Source: Morella rubra (taxonomy: Eukaryota; Streptophyta; Magnoliopsida; Fagales; Myricaceae). Taken from it: a DNA stretch of 64,000 bases. The notes below the pieces were generated by a model. That model had not been told where the DNA came from. It saw only the letters and a list, made by a program, of their open reading frames with translations, and made no database searches. The stretch spans positions 34,747,650 to 34,811,649 of the forward strand of contig CM025853.1 in the NCBI GenBank assembly GCA_003952965.2, in the 5' to 3' direction. Numbering within the stretch: position 1 is the first letter of the stretch; each line of letters opens with the position of its first letter. The position numbers were made by a program, and so were the translations under genes. Of this stretch, positions 11,389 to 21,769 are shown one piece after another.

Positions 11389-13367
11389 GTCAAAAGCACT
11401 CTCTCTAGACTCTTTTCTACGCTGCGTCTGCTCACACTAGGGCGACGGGAGGAGGTTTCACCTTCCCCCGTCTGCCCTGGCCCCTAGCCTTTTTCTTCTT
11501 GCGTTCTCCATGCCTTTCCGTTTATTTTCTGCGGCTTTCATTCCTGTTATGGGGTCTCTTTCTGGTGAGGAACCCACAGCCATCATCTCAGTTTCGCAAT
11601 CTCCAGCAGTCTCGCACCACGCACCCTTTGCAGTGTGGGTGAATCTTGCATGCGAGACACCCAGATGCTGTTTGCCTGCTCCTTCGCCGTGTTTTGTCGG
11701 AAACAGCCTTGGTGTTTCCCATTTTTGCTAGTGCTGGTGTGGATGAAGCCTTGGGGAAGCGAGATCGAGGTGCTTGTCCCTCCTCTCCTCCAGTGTCTGA
11801 AACCGCCTTCTACGACATGGAATAGATCTAATTTGGGTCTTTGAATCCGGGTAGGTAGTTTGGGCCTGTGGGCCGGGAAGTTTGTGGCCTTTGAGGATTG
11901 TTGCTTAGTGGCCTTTAAGGCCCGTAGCCCTTTCGGCTTGTTGGTTGATGCCCCTTCGGGCCTTTTTAGATGATGTAATGGGCCCTATGCTAAAGGTGGG
12001 TACCGAGACGGATAGAACCGGAATGACCCATTCCAATTCTGGTTCCGGTACCCACCGGAATCAACATTTTAATTCCGGTTTTCCGGAACGAAAACGGAAT
12101 GGAACCGGAATTTCCAAAAACGGAATCCGGAAATTCTGGTTCCATTAGAGGGAGTGTGTGTGGGAGAGATTAGCAAAATAGACGCTTCTAGCCTTCCACA
12201 TCATTCTACACACAATAGTCACTGCCCAAATCACCCTCGCACTGCCCTAAGACATACATTGATTCATAGCTCCCTGTGTAAAACAAGCCCCCACCACCAG
12301 CACCATCGGTCTTAACCCCCTCCCCCTCTCCACCGTACCAAAAGCTGTGTCCCTCTTTTGCTCAAACCCAGTTTCAGCCGCTTTAGTTGATCCACATACC
12401 TTGATCTGCAATATACAACACCATGCAACAAATCTACTTCACAATGATCAACTCTCTCCATTTCGTTCATTCTCTCGGCCAAGCAACAATACTCAAAAAA
12501 ATAATTAGTCTTACCTTAAGAAGAGTGCAGTATTCAAATCTCCATTTGAAGCAAGATTATCGTTTGATTCCGTTACGCAGATCTGCTAAAAAGCTTTGAA
12601 AGATCTGTGCAGCCCTTCACAGAGAGAGAAAGAGATTTTGGGAGGGAGGAGAGAGAGAGCTGAGAGAGAAAGAGAGATTTTGGAGGCAGGAGGGAGAGAG
12701 CTGAGAGAGAGAGAGAAGAGAGATTTCAGGAGGCAGCGAGAGGGAGGGTGGGGGGCTGGGACAGTGATGGTGGGCAGTGGGGGGAGATTTCGGAAGGCAG
12801 AGTACCGTTTTTTCAAACGCCATGTTTTTTGGCTTGAAGTTTTGTTTTTAGCTAAATTTTTGTTTGATGTACGAATGGAGTTATGACTCTTTTAGAAGAA
12901 AAAAAAGAATGGAGTTATGACTCCATTCATTCACGCGTGAATGAAGAGTCAAACTCCTTCATTCACGCTGACTTTTCATTCACGCGTGACTTATCTCCTT
13001 TTGCTTTTTTCTTTTATGGCTTATCTCCTTTTGCTTTTGTCTTTTATAGCTCAAAAGCTGCGTTATTTGTTTTAAAAGAATTCCGGAACCGAAAATTCCG
13101 GCATTTTCCTGGAATTTTCGGTTCCGATTCCGGTTTCGAAATTTCTTTAAAATAGGTTCCGATTTTGGTATCGAAATAGGCCAGAATTAGTACCGAAACT
13201 AGAATCGAAATTTCCAGTTTTCAGCGGATAAAATGCTCACCCTTACTCTATGCCCCATCAATATGTAACCGACCCTTGTGGCTGCTCTGTACTTAGTACC
13301 TCTTGTAATTGTTCCCCGATGGAATGAAATTTGCCATTGCCTAGAAAAAAGAAAAAAAAAAAAAAAA
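11389..13367 (+). mobile_element. Internally deleted L1-like retroposon with poly(A) tail, 17-bp TSD
   Basis: Bounded by a target duplication gaaagcggagggcaata (11372-11388) and gaaagcaaagggcaata (13368-13384, two mismatches), and ending in an A-rich tail (about 13343-13367). That motif occurs once, uninterrupted, in the equivalent RLP 5' flank near 24845. The body without the nested hAT is only about 720 bp: a GC-rich, UTR-like 5' part, a possible N-terminus of an ORF1-like protein from 11510 or 11550 (MGSLSGEEPTAIISVSQ), and a 3' end 'gttccccgatggaatgaaat' of LINE type. No reverse transcriptase is present, so it is a deletion derivative mobilised in trans or decayed in place. Confidence 0.7.
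11991..13245. mobile_element. Non-autonomous hAT-like element nested in the retroposon, 1,255 bp
   Basis: Ends are imperfect inverted repeats (TAAAGGTGGGTACC on the left; the reverse complement of the right reads TAAGGGTGAGCATT), flanked by 8-bp duplications ccctatgc (11983-11990) and ctctatgc (13246-13253), one mismatch. The subterminal DNA is full of 'ggttccg/cggaacc' and 'ccggaa/ttccgg' motifs at both ends. The centre holds a GA-rich tract (12610-12760), which produces spurious long ORFs, and a 20-bp perfect palindrome at 12926-12945. No transposase. Confidence 0.75.
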
Positions 13368-13384
13368 GAAAGCAAAGGGCAATA

Positions 13385-14814
13385 ATTACAGTTAGAAAGC
13401 AGAGTGCTGCTTCTTCCACCACCACCACTCACCTCTCTCTCTCTCTCTCTCTCTCTTCTTGGAAGAGTAAATCTTGACCATCTATTTAAAAGGGATGGCT
13501 AAGATTAGAAGAATGAGACCCCTCCAACACTTGAGAAAGAAGCACCTATCATAGAAGCTAAGGTAGTGCTTGATAAATAGCCACCTATCATTGATGTAGG
13601 TCTTAAACGTTTCATGTGGTACTGATGAAATTCATTAATATATTGGCAATATTAGAATATTCGAATTCAAACTTTAGGACTCAAACTTTAGCTGTTTTGG
13701 GTCTTCTCAAAAAATAGAAAAAGTGTTGATGTTACCATTACATCAATGTTACTGACGTGAACTACTTATTAATGCGAGAGACTTTTAATAGGAAGCTAAG
13801 AAAATAAGAATATAAGAATATCTTCGGTCCTTAGCCACTTGGAAAAATTCTACAAAGTCTAGTATTATCGTCATTTTATTTTATAAATTTGATAAAATAG
13901 TGTAAAGTATCTGACATTAGTATAGTTGAAAGATTCAATGTGCTAAATGCTTAATTATAATTGATGGATGAAAATTGTATTTATCTCTAATTTTTAAATT
14001 ACTATTTACATCAAGTCATTAGCGTAGGTATTCCTGAATGCTTGTGTTCTCATTAGAAAGAAAAACCTAGAACCTAAATCCACGTTTTCTCGTATAGGGG
14101 GTACAAGATGCCCAGCCATGGTGTGTTCCTTATAGTTACGGAGTCAATTAGGTCCACTCAAATAATGCAACGATAATATGGCATAGCCATTGAAAAGTGC
14201 GTCTAGGAAGCAACTAGATAAAACTGTTTTTTCAGAAATCAAAATAAATAATTACGAAGACAATTCTAGGGTTGATACCAAACATGTGTGAAAATGATTT
14301 TACATCTAGCTAGAGAGGAAGACATGGATGATGCAAGAAAAAATGGGCAAAATTTGGGCTAATAAAGGGTGAGTCGATGATATTTGGAAATTGGTTTCTC
14401 TTTAAGGAAGGGATAACAATATCTTCTATCCTATTGATTTCTTGTCATCGCGACCAAAAATTACAATAATAACATGGGTGCTAATTAAGTTAATATTTTT
14501 CTTAGCTAGCTGATGCATAATTCAACGATTGTTAGAGCCCCCTTTATGCGGTGGTCACAAAGCAACATGATTAAAAGGCCGAAGTCTTGGTCGTCATGAA
14601 ATGATATTGGAAGCTGGTTGAATATGTTACATACCATTGATGCAAATTAATTAAATTATCTATCCATGTCCATGTGGCTTTGTAGAAAAGATTTTGGATG
14701 ATAGTGGTTTATCAGTAAATAAAATAAATTAATGAATAAATTAATGGAAATGTAGGGAGGTTGCAGAGGTAGGTGAGTGCAATGTCTGTGGTTTAACAAA
14801 AGGTAAAAGTAATC
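13385..14814. other. RLP flanking modules with a MITE remnant, no gene
   Basis: Noncoding. A CT microsatellite lies at 13433-13454. 13560-13800 resembles 35620-35690; 13865-13990 is a degraded half of the MITE seen at 6371-6744; 14120-14420 matches the RLP 3' flank ('ggaagcaactagataaaact', 'gaggaagacatggatgatgc'). Confidence 0.55.
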
Positions 14815-15008
14815 TAGCTTTAAACTATTAAAGCAATCTTAAATAGGGGTCTCAATTACCAACTTTGATACACTGAGCTCTAAAATTCATCAATTTGTGC
14901 CCTAAAATGAAATTTGACTCTCAAAATCGTGCCACATGGCTCATGTGGCACGATTTTGACTGTAATATCTTTTTTAGAGCGCAAATTGATGAAATTTGAT
15001 AGAAAAAA
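14815..15008. repeat. Fold-back MITE remnant with perfect 17-bp hairpin
   Basis: Inverted arms meet at a perfect stem: caaaatcgtgccacatg (14922-14938), loop gct, then its exact complement (14942-14958). Outside the stem the arms continue imperfectly ('tcatcaatttgtgccct' left against 'agagcgcaaattgatga' right). The right arm is shorter because the RLP fragment starts at about 15010. No target duplication was identified. Confidence 0.6.
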
Positions 15009-15009
15009 T

Positions 15010-15150
15010 CATAGATTAGAAGTTCTTATCTTAAGAAATAACTCTTTTAAAGACCCTTTCCACTTGCCATATCATTTAATCTTCATATTTGCAAGAAACT
15101 TTAGGTTCGGTATTTTCGAATTTAGACTATTTAAACCTATCCGGGAATGA
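15010..15150 (+). pseudogene. Short LRR fragment of the RLP family, next to the CACTA element
   Basis: Reads LEVLILRNNSFKDPFHLPYH, matching copy 1 near 1427-1490, then jumps with an internal deletion to the sequence of copy 1 near 1548-1605 ('tttaggttcggt...tttaaac'). About one LRR is missing between them. No start, stop or neighbouring exons; a relic only. It ends shortly before the CACTA insertion at 15178. Confidence 0.7.
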
Positions 15151-15289
15151 TCTTTTATGATATGAAACCAATCCACCCACTACAAGAAATTTAGTTTTAG
15201 GTGACAAAATTTTGGGTGTCAAACCAAATTTTGTCACCTAAAGTGAACTTTCTATGACAAAATATTAATTTCGTCACCCAAAACCATCA

Positions 15290-16275
15290 AGGAATGCCAA
15301 AACTGTTCGGACCGGCCAAAAACCCGTTCAGACGTATTTCTGGTGTGACGACATACATGTGTCGCGAATGAGTGACGATAAAAATTGTCACAAAAACAAA
15401 GGACGGTCCGGACTAACAAGAAACACGTTGGACTCGCTGCAGGGTGACAAATTCTAAATTGTCGTAACTGAGTGACAATTAGAATTGTCACAATTTTTAC
15501 ACGACCGTCCAGACTTGTTTATATATAACGTCCGAACGTACATCACCTAACGAATAATAATCGTCAGGATAGAGTGACAAATTAAAAAATGTCATGAACA
15601 CTCTATTCAATCTGGACGTTCTTAACAGTGTTCTAACAAAAAAATAATTATGTCCGGACGGGACAAAAAAGGTCCCGCACAATTATAAATGCTTCTTTCG
15701 CGAATTGTGTGGTTCCACGTTGCAAAACTTCAGACCTGTGACACCGATAACATCCGGACCCATAAATAGCGTCCGACTGTATAAGTTCTAGAACCTTTTC
15801 GAATCGGGCATTTTAATGACATTAAATTTGATAGGGCCACGTGTGAATATAACCACTGAGAAGTGTCCGAACTCGAATCTACAGAGTTCGACGGGTAGTG
15901 GGCACATTAAAACCGCTAGACTTTGTCAAAATTACAAACTCACTCACTTCTCTCAAACTTTTCTCAAACGTTTTCACTATTTGAGATCTCTCAAGGAACT
16001 TCAGTAAAACTTCCTTTATGAATTTGCTTCTCAATTTCATGCATTTCGATTAAATACCGTCCTTTGTTTATTTTGTTGTGTTGTTTGTGTCTATCAAATT
16101 AGGTTGTTTTACTGGTGTTCATCGAAACACATTCGGACTTCTTTTTACACAGTCCAAAAGTTTTCTTAAACGTCCGGACGTTATGTCATTGTACATTCGG
16201 ATGCTCTAAAATTTAAACGACGCAGTTTGATGTTCGTGCGAACGGTTTATGATGATGTTCGGACGGTTTTTGCTA
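15290..16275. repeat. Left subterminal array of GTCCGGAC/GTTCGGAC-type motifs
   Basis: More than a dozen degenerate copies of a motif close to palindromic CGTCCGGACG occur in both orientations (near 15304, 15403, 15504, 15529, 15613, 15653, 15751, 15866, 16170, 16257). In En/Spm-type elements subterminal repeats bind the element's regulatory DNA-binding protein; the same role is inferred here. The same motif is dense at the right end (23690-24220). Confidence 0.7.
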
Positions 16276-16535
16276 GGTTCACCATGGAACGCTCTGGGAG
16301 AAGTATCACCAATGTTGAGGGACAAACAGAGCGACCAGCTTGGGCAGACGCCTATTTAGCGGAGTTAAACGAGAGTATTCGGGCGATAGTGCAGCCGATG
16401 CATTCGTTGTGCATGGAGCTCCAATGTCGCTTGACCGGTCTGGAGACCAAACTTGCTCTAACGAATAGGGCTATAACGGAAGAGCTGAATATTATGCGGA
16501 TGGAAATAATAAGGATTAGAGAACAATTGTCTTAG
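16227..16535 (+). CDS. CACTA accessory ORF: small coiled-coil protein, unknown function
   Basis: 102 codons open from 16227; a more natural start is Met at 16284 (MERSGRSITNVEGQTERPAW). The protein is hydrophilic, with spaced Leu/Ile/Met (LAELNESIRAIVQPMHSL, ITEELNIMRMEIIRIREQ) suggesting an alpha-helical coiled coil. The stop at 16533-16535 (tag) falls where the inverted CACTA relative (53270-53590, minus) has 'cag', and coding-like sequence continues here to about 16670, so this copy is probably prematurely ended. It lies upstream of the transposase in the element's own direction. I do not recognise the family. Conservation in two copies of different age argues it is real element cargo. Confidence 0.5.
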   Translation: MMFVRTVYDDVRTVFARFTMERSGRSITNVEGQTERPAWADAYLAELNESIRAIVQPMHSLCMELQCRLTGLETKLALTNRAITEELNIMRMEIIRIREQLS

Positions 16536-17149
16536 TTGTCCCCAGTGTCCATACCGTTTCGGTACAACTGCAGACACTCGTCAGAAGGGTGGATAATATG
16601 GAGGAGCATTTGGCGCATGTTTGTGATGCCCTCGGACAAGATTTGACGAGCCAGAGGCAGCTCGTGATTTAGACTAGTCTTCTGTTTATGATTTATCACT
16701 ATTATTTATTTATCGTTTGAAGGACCGTTTCCTGGCTTGTACTAGACATTATGATTGTGTTTTTTGATATTTGGATTATTTTTGATATTTTATATTTTTA
16801 TATTTTTTCACTAGATTAAATTTATTACAATTTAAATGGATAATTAGTAAAATTAAATGGGTGATTACACTAACGAATGGTTAGTGTAATTAGATTGTAA
16901 CGGTTAGAGTAATTAGCTTGCAATTACAATTAAATTGGTGATTAGTTATAACGGATATTTAATATAAAAGTATGCCTAACTATATATATATTTTATGTAT
17001 TCAAAATAAATAAATTAAGTTAAATATTTGTGCCAAATTAAATTGTAAATTGAGCGAATAAATTAAATTATTTAAGTAAATTAAATCATTTAAATAAATA
17101 AATTTTGTGAAGTAAAGTAAATTTAGTGAATTTAACATGCAAAATAAAT

Positions 17150-17660
17150 CTGCTAGACGTTCGGACGGTGTTAAGAGAGTCCGGACTCCCATATTGCAAT
17201 TGAGAGTAAATGAGGTAGGCGTTGGAACGGTTTAGGAACCGTCCGGACTTTTCCGTCGCGTCACGTTTTATATGAAAGTTGAAAACGGTTCACGACGAGT
17301 TATAGACGTACGGACGATATTCACCATTTATTCAGCCAAACGTACGCTTCCACGTCGCGTAAATTCAGTGGAATGACGTTCGCATGCCGTGAAAAACGTC
17401 CGGACGTGTTTATTGTGCCGAACGGTTTTAAACGGTTTAAATTTTGGCATTTAATAGGAAGTACATTGATTGGGCCACATGTGCAGAAAAGAGTCTGGAT
17501 GACATGTTTGGTGTCCAGACACTAGCGACGTATTTTCATAAGTCGACAGTTCGTCATTTTCACAAATACCGAACCGTTTCTCCTTAAAAAATCTCTCAAA
17601 ACTCAAGTTTTTTCTTCACAAATCTTGACGAAATATCACTCTTTCGTCCGAACGTTAGTT
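17150..17660. repeat. Internal third cluster of the CACTA subterminal motif
   Basis: Copies of the CGTTCGGACG/GTCCGGAC motif recur mid-element (near 17158, 17180, 17242, 17310, 17397, 17648), between the coiled-coil ORF and the transposase. They stop about 440 bp before the transposase start at 18093. The motif spacing looks like that of the two ends. It may be a promoter/regulatory region for the transposase or the relic of an end from an older composite element. Confidence 0.5.
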
Positions 17661-18092
17661 GGTGTTGTTTCATGCATTCATTTATTAGCCTTAGACCTCG
17701 TTTAAGAATTACATGAAGTTTGGATAACGAATTGGATGTAATTCTTGAGTTTACAATATGCGTAATTGTGTGTATTATATTCTGACATATGTGTTTAGAA
17801 ATTTTGATGCAAATCCTTTTGTCTTCGGATACACATTCAGCATTGAGCTTGTACACTTGCCTTCAATGGTGGGTGTTTATGCTCAATTGTAGGCATGTAT
17901 TTGGAGACTGAGGGAAAATGCTGTCGAAATTTCTAAAGCATCAGTCACAATAGTCGGGTCAATTACATGCAGTACGTGATATTGTAAACTTGAATGGGAT
18001 AGGACCTATCACCCTGAAGAAATGGAGTTGAGTGTGAATGTCATCATTGTTTGTATTATTGTTTGCATTATTGTTTATATTTTCATCTTTGA

Positions 18093-21000
18093 ATGAACAA
18101 TATGGATAAAAGCTGGATTTATGAGGCTGATAGACTCAAAAGTGTAAAGTATAGTGATGGTGTTCGGGATTTTATGAGCGTTGCCCGTAGTTATGCAGAT
18201 AGTCGTTGAATGATAAGATGTCCATGTAAGAGATGTAAGAATGTGTTGTTCAAACATGTAGACGAGATGGAGGATCATTTATACATAATTGGGTTTGACC
18301 AGAGTTACACTCATTGGGTATTTCACGGAGAGTCGATATCAGAAGTTCCTAACCGGGTAGTGACTTTAGAACCTGAACCTAGAAGCGAGGACTCTGAGGG
18401 AAACATAAATGATGATATGAGAGACATGTTAGAAGATTTTGAGGCGGGAGCAAGGTTGATGAGAACGTTGGTGAAAATATTTCGGGTCCTGAAACAGTCG
18501 AGTCTGGGTCTGGAGACGGGTTTTCCGCGTATACTAAGTTATGGGCGGATGCTGAGCGAGAGTTGTATCCAAGGTGTAAGAAGTACTCGAAGTTGTCTTT
18601 CGTTGTTAGGTTACTTCATGTGAAGTCAGAGAATAATTTGACTGTAAAGGCGTTTGAAGATGTGTTAGGTTTGATAAAAGATGCGCTGCCGGAGGGGGAG
18701 ACACTTCCGACATCTTATTATGAGGCGAGAAAGTTAAGAAAGAATTTAGGATTTAGCTACGATAACATACATGCGTGCTTAAATGACTGTGTACTGTTTT
18801 GGAAGGAGCACAACGAGTTAGAAGAATGTCCGGTGTGTGGGGAATCGAGGTGGAAGTACAGTAAGAATAGCAAATCAAAGGTTCCTCAAAAAGTGCTGCG
18901 ACATTTTCCCTTGAAACCGAGGTTGCAGAGAGTGTTTCTATCAAGGCAAACGGCAACGGATATGCGGTGGCACCAAGAGAAGCGTGTGGTTGAAGATGGG
19001 GTGATGAGGCATCCTGCAGACTCTCGGTATGGAAGGACCTCGATAAGAAGTATGAATGGTTTGGTCGGGAATCTCGTAACGTCCGGTTGGGTTTGGCATC
19101 TGATGGGTTCAATCCATTTGGCAACATGAGCTTATCATATAGTATATGGCCAGTGGTACTAATTCCATATAATTTGCCGCCATGGAAATGTATGAAGGAT
19201 TCAAGTTTTATGCTGTCGTTGCTTATTCTTGGTCCAAGAAGTCCTAGGAATGATATCGACGTCTACTTGCAGCCATTGGTAGATGAGTTGAAGGACTTGT
19301 GGGAAAATGGAATGCAAACGTACGACGCGGCTGTGTCAAGTTCATTTAAATTACATGCTGCTTTGCTTTGGACTATAAATGACTTTCCCGCTTATGGTAA
19401 TCTCTCGGGTTGGAGTACGAAAGGACGGTTAGCATGCCCTAATTGCAATGCGAACACAACGTCATTTTGGTTGAAACATGGGGGAAACATTGTTTTTTGG
19501 GACATCGCCGGTATTTGCCCGTGACGCATGGTGGAGGCATGATGTCGACATATTTGATGGGAAAAAGAGTTTAGAGCAGCGCCTGAAGAAGTCACTGGAG
19601 AGGAGATACTTCAACAACTTGAATCAGTTCTGTTATGTTCGTTTCAGAAGACTCAGAAGAAAAGAAAACGGGCTGACATTAAGTTAAGTTGGACGAAGCG
19701 CAGCATATTCTTTGAGTTGCCGTACTGGTCAGAGTTGAAACTTCGACATAATTTGGACGTCATGCACGTAGAGAAGAATATTTGTGACAATGTGTTAGGA
19801 ACTTTGATGAACGTCGATGGTAAGACGAAGGATAATTCTAGTGCTCGGTGGGACTTGCATTATTGGCATTAAAAAGGACTTGCATTTGCAAGTTCGGGGT
19901 CAGCAGGAGGTGATGCCTCAAGCATTATTTACTTTAACGAAGGATGAACGTAAGAAGTGTTGTGAATGGCTGAAGGGTGTTAAGTTTCCGGATGGATACG
20001 CCTCTAACATATCCCGATGCGTGAATATAAATGAAGGGAAAATAATGGGTATGAAGAGTCACGACTCACACGTCTTGTTGCAGCGACTGTTACCGGCAAT
20101 GATACACGGGTTGTTAGGAAACGAAGTATGTACACGTTGAGTTTATTCTTCAGAGACTTGTGCTCAAGAACAATACGTTTAAACGTTGTGGACCAGTTAG
20201 AGAAGGACATCAGAATGATTCTTTGCAAGTTGGAACGTATATTCCTCCATCATTTTTTACTATTATGGTTCATTTAGCTGTTCATTTACCTCGGGAGGTG
20301 AAACTTGGGGTCCAGTTCAATTTCGGTGGATGTATCCAATGGAGAGGTATATGGGGAAGATGAAGCATTTCGTTAAGAACAGGGCACGGTGTGAGGGCTC
20401 CATTGCAGAGAATTATGTGTTAAATGAATGTTTAACTTTTTGCTCAATGTATCTTAGTACGGTTGAGACGAGATTTAATAGAAAAGACCGAATTATGCCG
20501 ACATGGATGATCGAAGTTGTCATTTTTCTGTGTTTACTCAAACTGTTCGACCGCTGGGAGCTGGTAGGGTGAAGATTTAAATATAAAGGAATTTTTAAAA
20601 GCACAGTGGTATGTACTCAACAACTGTTCAGAAATCAGCCAACATATAGAGTAAGCACAAATAAGAATATTTGCTCACTTAAACACTTATCAGTTCATTA
20701 TATTTTAATTTATTATAAAATATCTTATTTATTTATAGCGAGCACTTGGAAGAGATGAGAAGGGAATCACCAATAAATGTTGATAGGAGGCACGAAGAAG
20801 AATTTCCGTTATGGTTTAGAAATCGGGTATTTATTTAATTTTTCCCTATTATATGTTTAATTTTAAGTGATTATTTTTTTTTCTAGTCAAAGTTAACACG
20901 TGTTTACTATTTTAGGTTCAAACTATGCGCATTGAAAATCCGGTTCGGTGTCGGATGATTTGTATGCATTAGCATCCGGTCCGGATCAACGGGCACTTTG

Positions 21001-21652
21001 TTACTCTGGGTGTGTAGTGAATGGAGTTAGGTTTCACACGGTCTTTCGTGAACAGTTTCGTAACACTCAGAATAGTGGTGTGGTTGTTCCGGGGGACCAC
21101 GATGGGGAAGATGTTGATTTTTACGGTCAGGTCGTGGATATTTATGCGTTGCGTTATTTGCGGGGAATTTAGTTTATTTACTAAAATGTGACTGGTTTGA
21201 CTTGAGTACTCAAAACTTAGGTCTTGATAAAAGTGGTCGGTTTGTTAGTATTAACACATCCCGAAAGTGGTACAAAGACGACCCGTTCGTGCTAGCTTCT
21301 CAAGGAATCAAGTTTTTTATATCGATGATATGAAGTTGGGCGGTCACTGGAAGATTGTTCAAAAGATTACCCTAGAAACACGTATGATATTCCACATATT
21401 GAGGAGGAAGCTAGTGAAGATGGAGAAGGACCGTCGAACCGTGAAGCATACTAGGAGAATGAGTCTATTGAGCTTTTTGTGGACTTTAGCTCCTTTGACA
21501 TGATCCCGTTGACTAGAAATGAAGTCAAGACTTATGTGCCGGTAACCGATAAGAGCGATCAACAACAACGTGAAGTAGAAGGAACCGATGATTCTTCGGA
21601 ATCGTTCAGTGAAGATTGTAGTGATTCTGAAGAATATGACTCCGAGGACTAA
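18093..21652 (+). pseudogene. TNP2-type CACTA transposase, decayed
   Basis: Transposase of the En/Spm class; cuts and joins element ends. Order of domains: transposase-associated N-terminus from 18093 (MDKSWIYEADRLKS, then IRCPCKRCKNVLFKHVDEM with Cys ligands), TNP2 core with CPVCGESRWK (about 18828), SDGFNPFGNMS (about 19098), PPWKCMK, a CPNCNANT pair, then LRHNLDVMHVEKNICDNVLG (about 19741-19800) and FPDGYASNISRC; a DUF4218-like block at about 20240-20500 (PMERYMGKMKHFVKNRA) and a DUF4216-like block at 21010-21170 (EDVDFYGQVVDIYALRYLRG). The C-terminus is acidic (SDSEEYDSED). Damage: TGA at 18207-18209, a frame change near 18460, further frame changes near 19025, 19480, 19870 and 20120-20330, and stops beyond. 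Some breaks downstream of 20600 may be introns ('ttatttatag'). Confidence 0.9.
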
Positions 21653-21769
21653 AGTAACTTTATCGTTTCAATTTACTTTGCGTGTCTATTTTATATTCAT
21701 TTTGAGCAACATGTGTCATTGTGTTAATTGTTTCTCTAATATTGATTTATTTGGTTACAGGACGACGTC

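Noticed and set aside
12586..12886. Overlapping ORFs on both strands rich in Arg/Glu or Ser/Leu/Pro
   Set aside because: They come from a GA/CT-rich tract in the non-autonomous hAT; all frames stay open because the repeat lacks stops.
18753..19127. 124-codon minus-strand ORF
   Set aside because: Shadow of the TNP2 transposase on the + strand, which has recognisable motifs.
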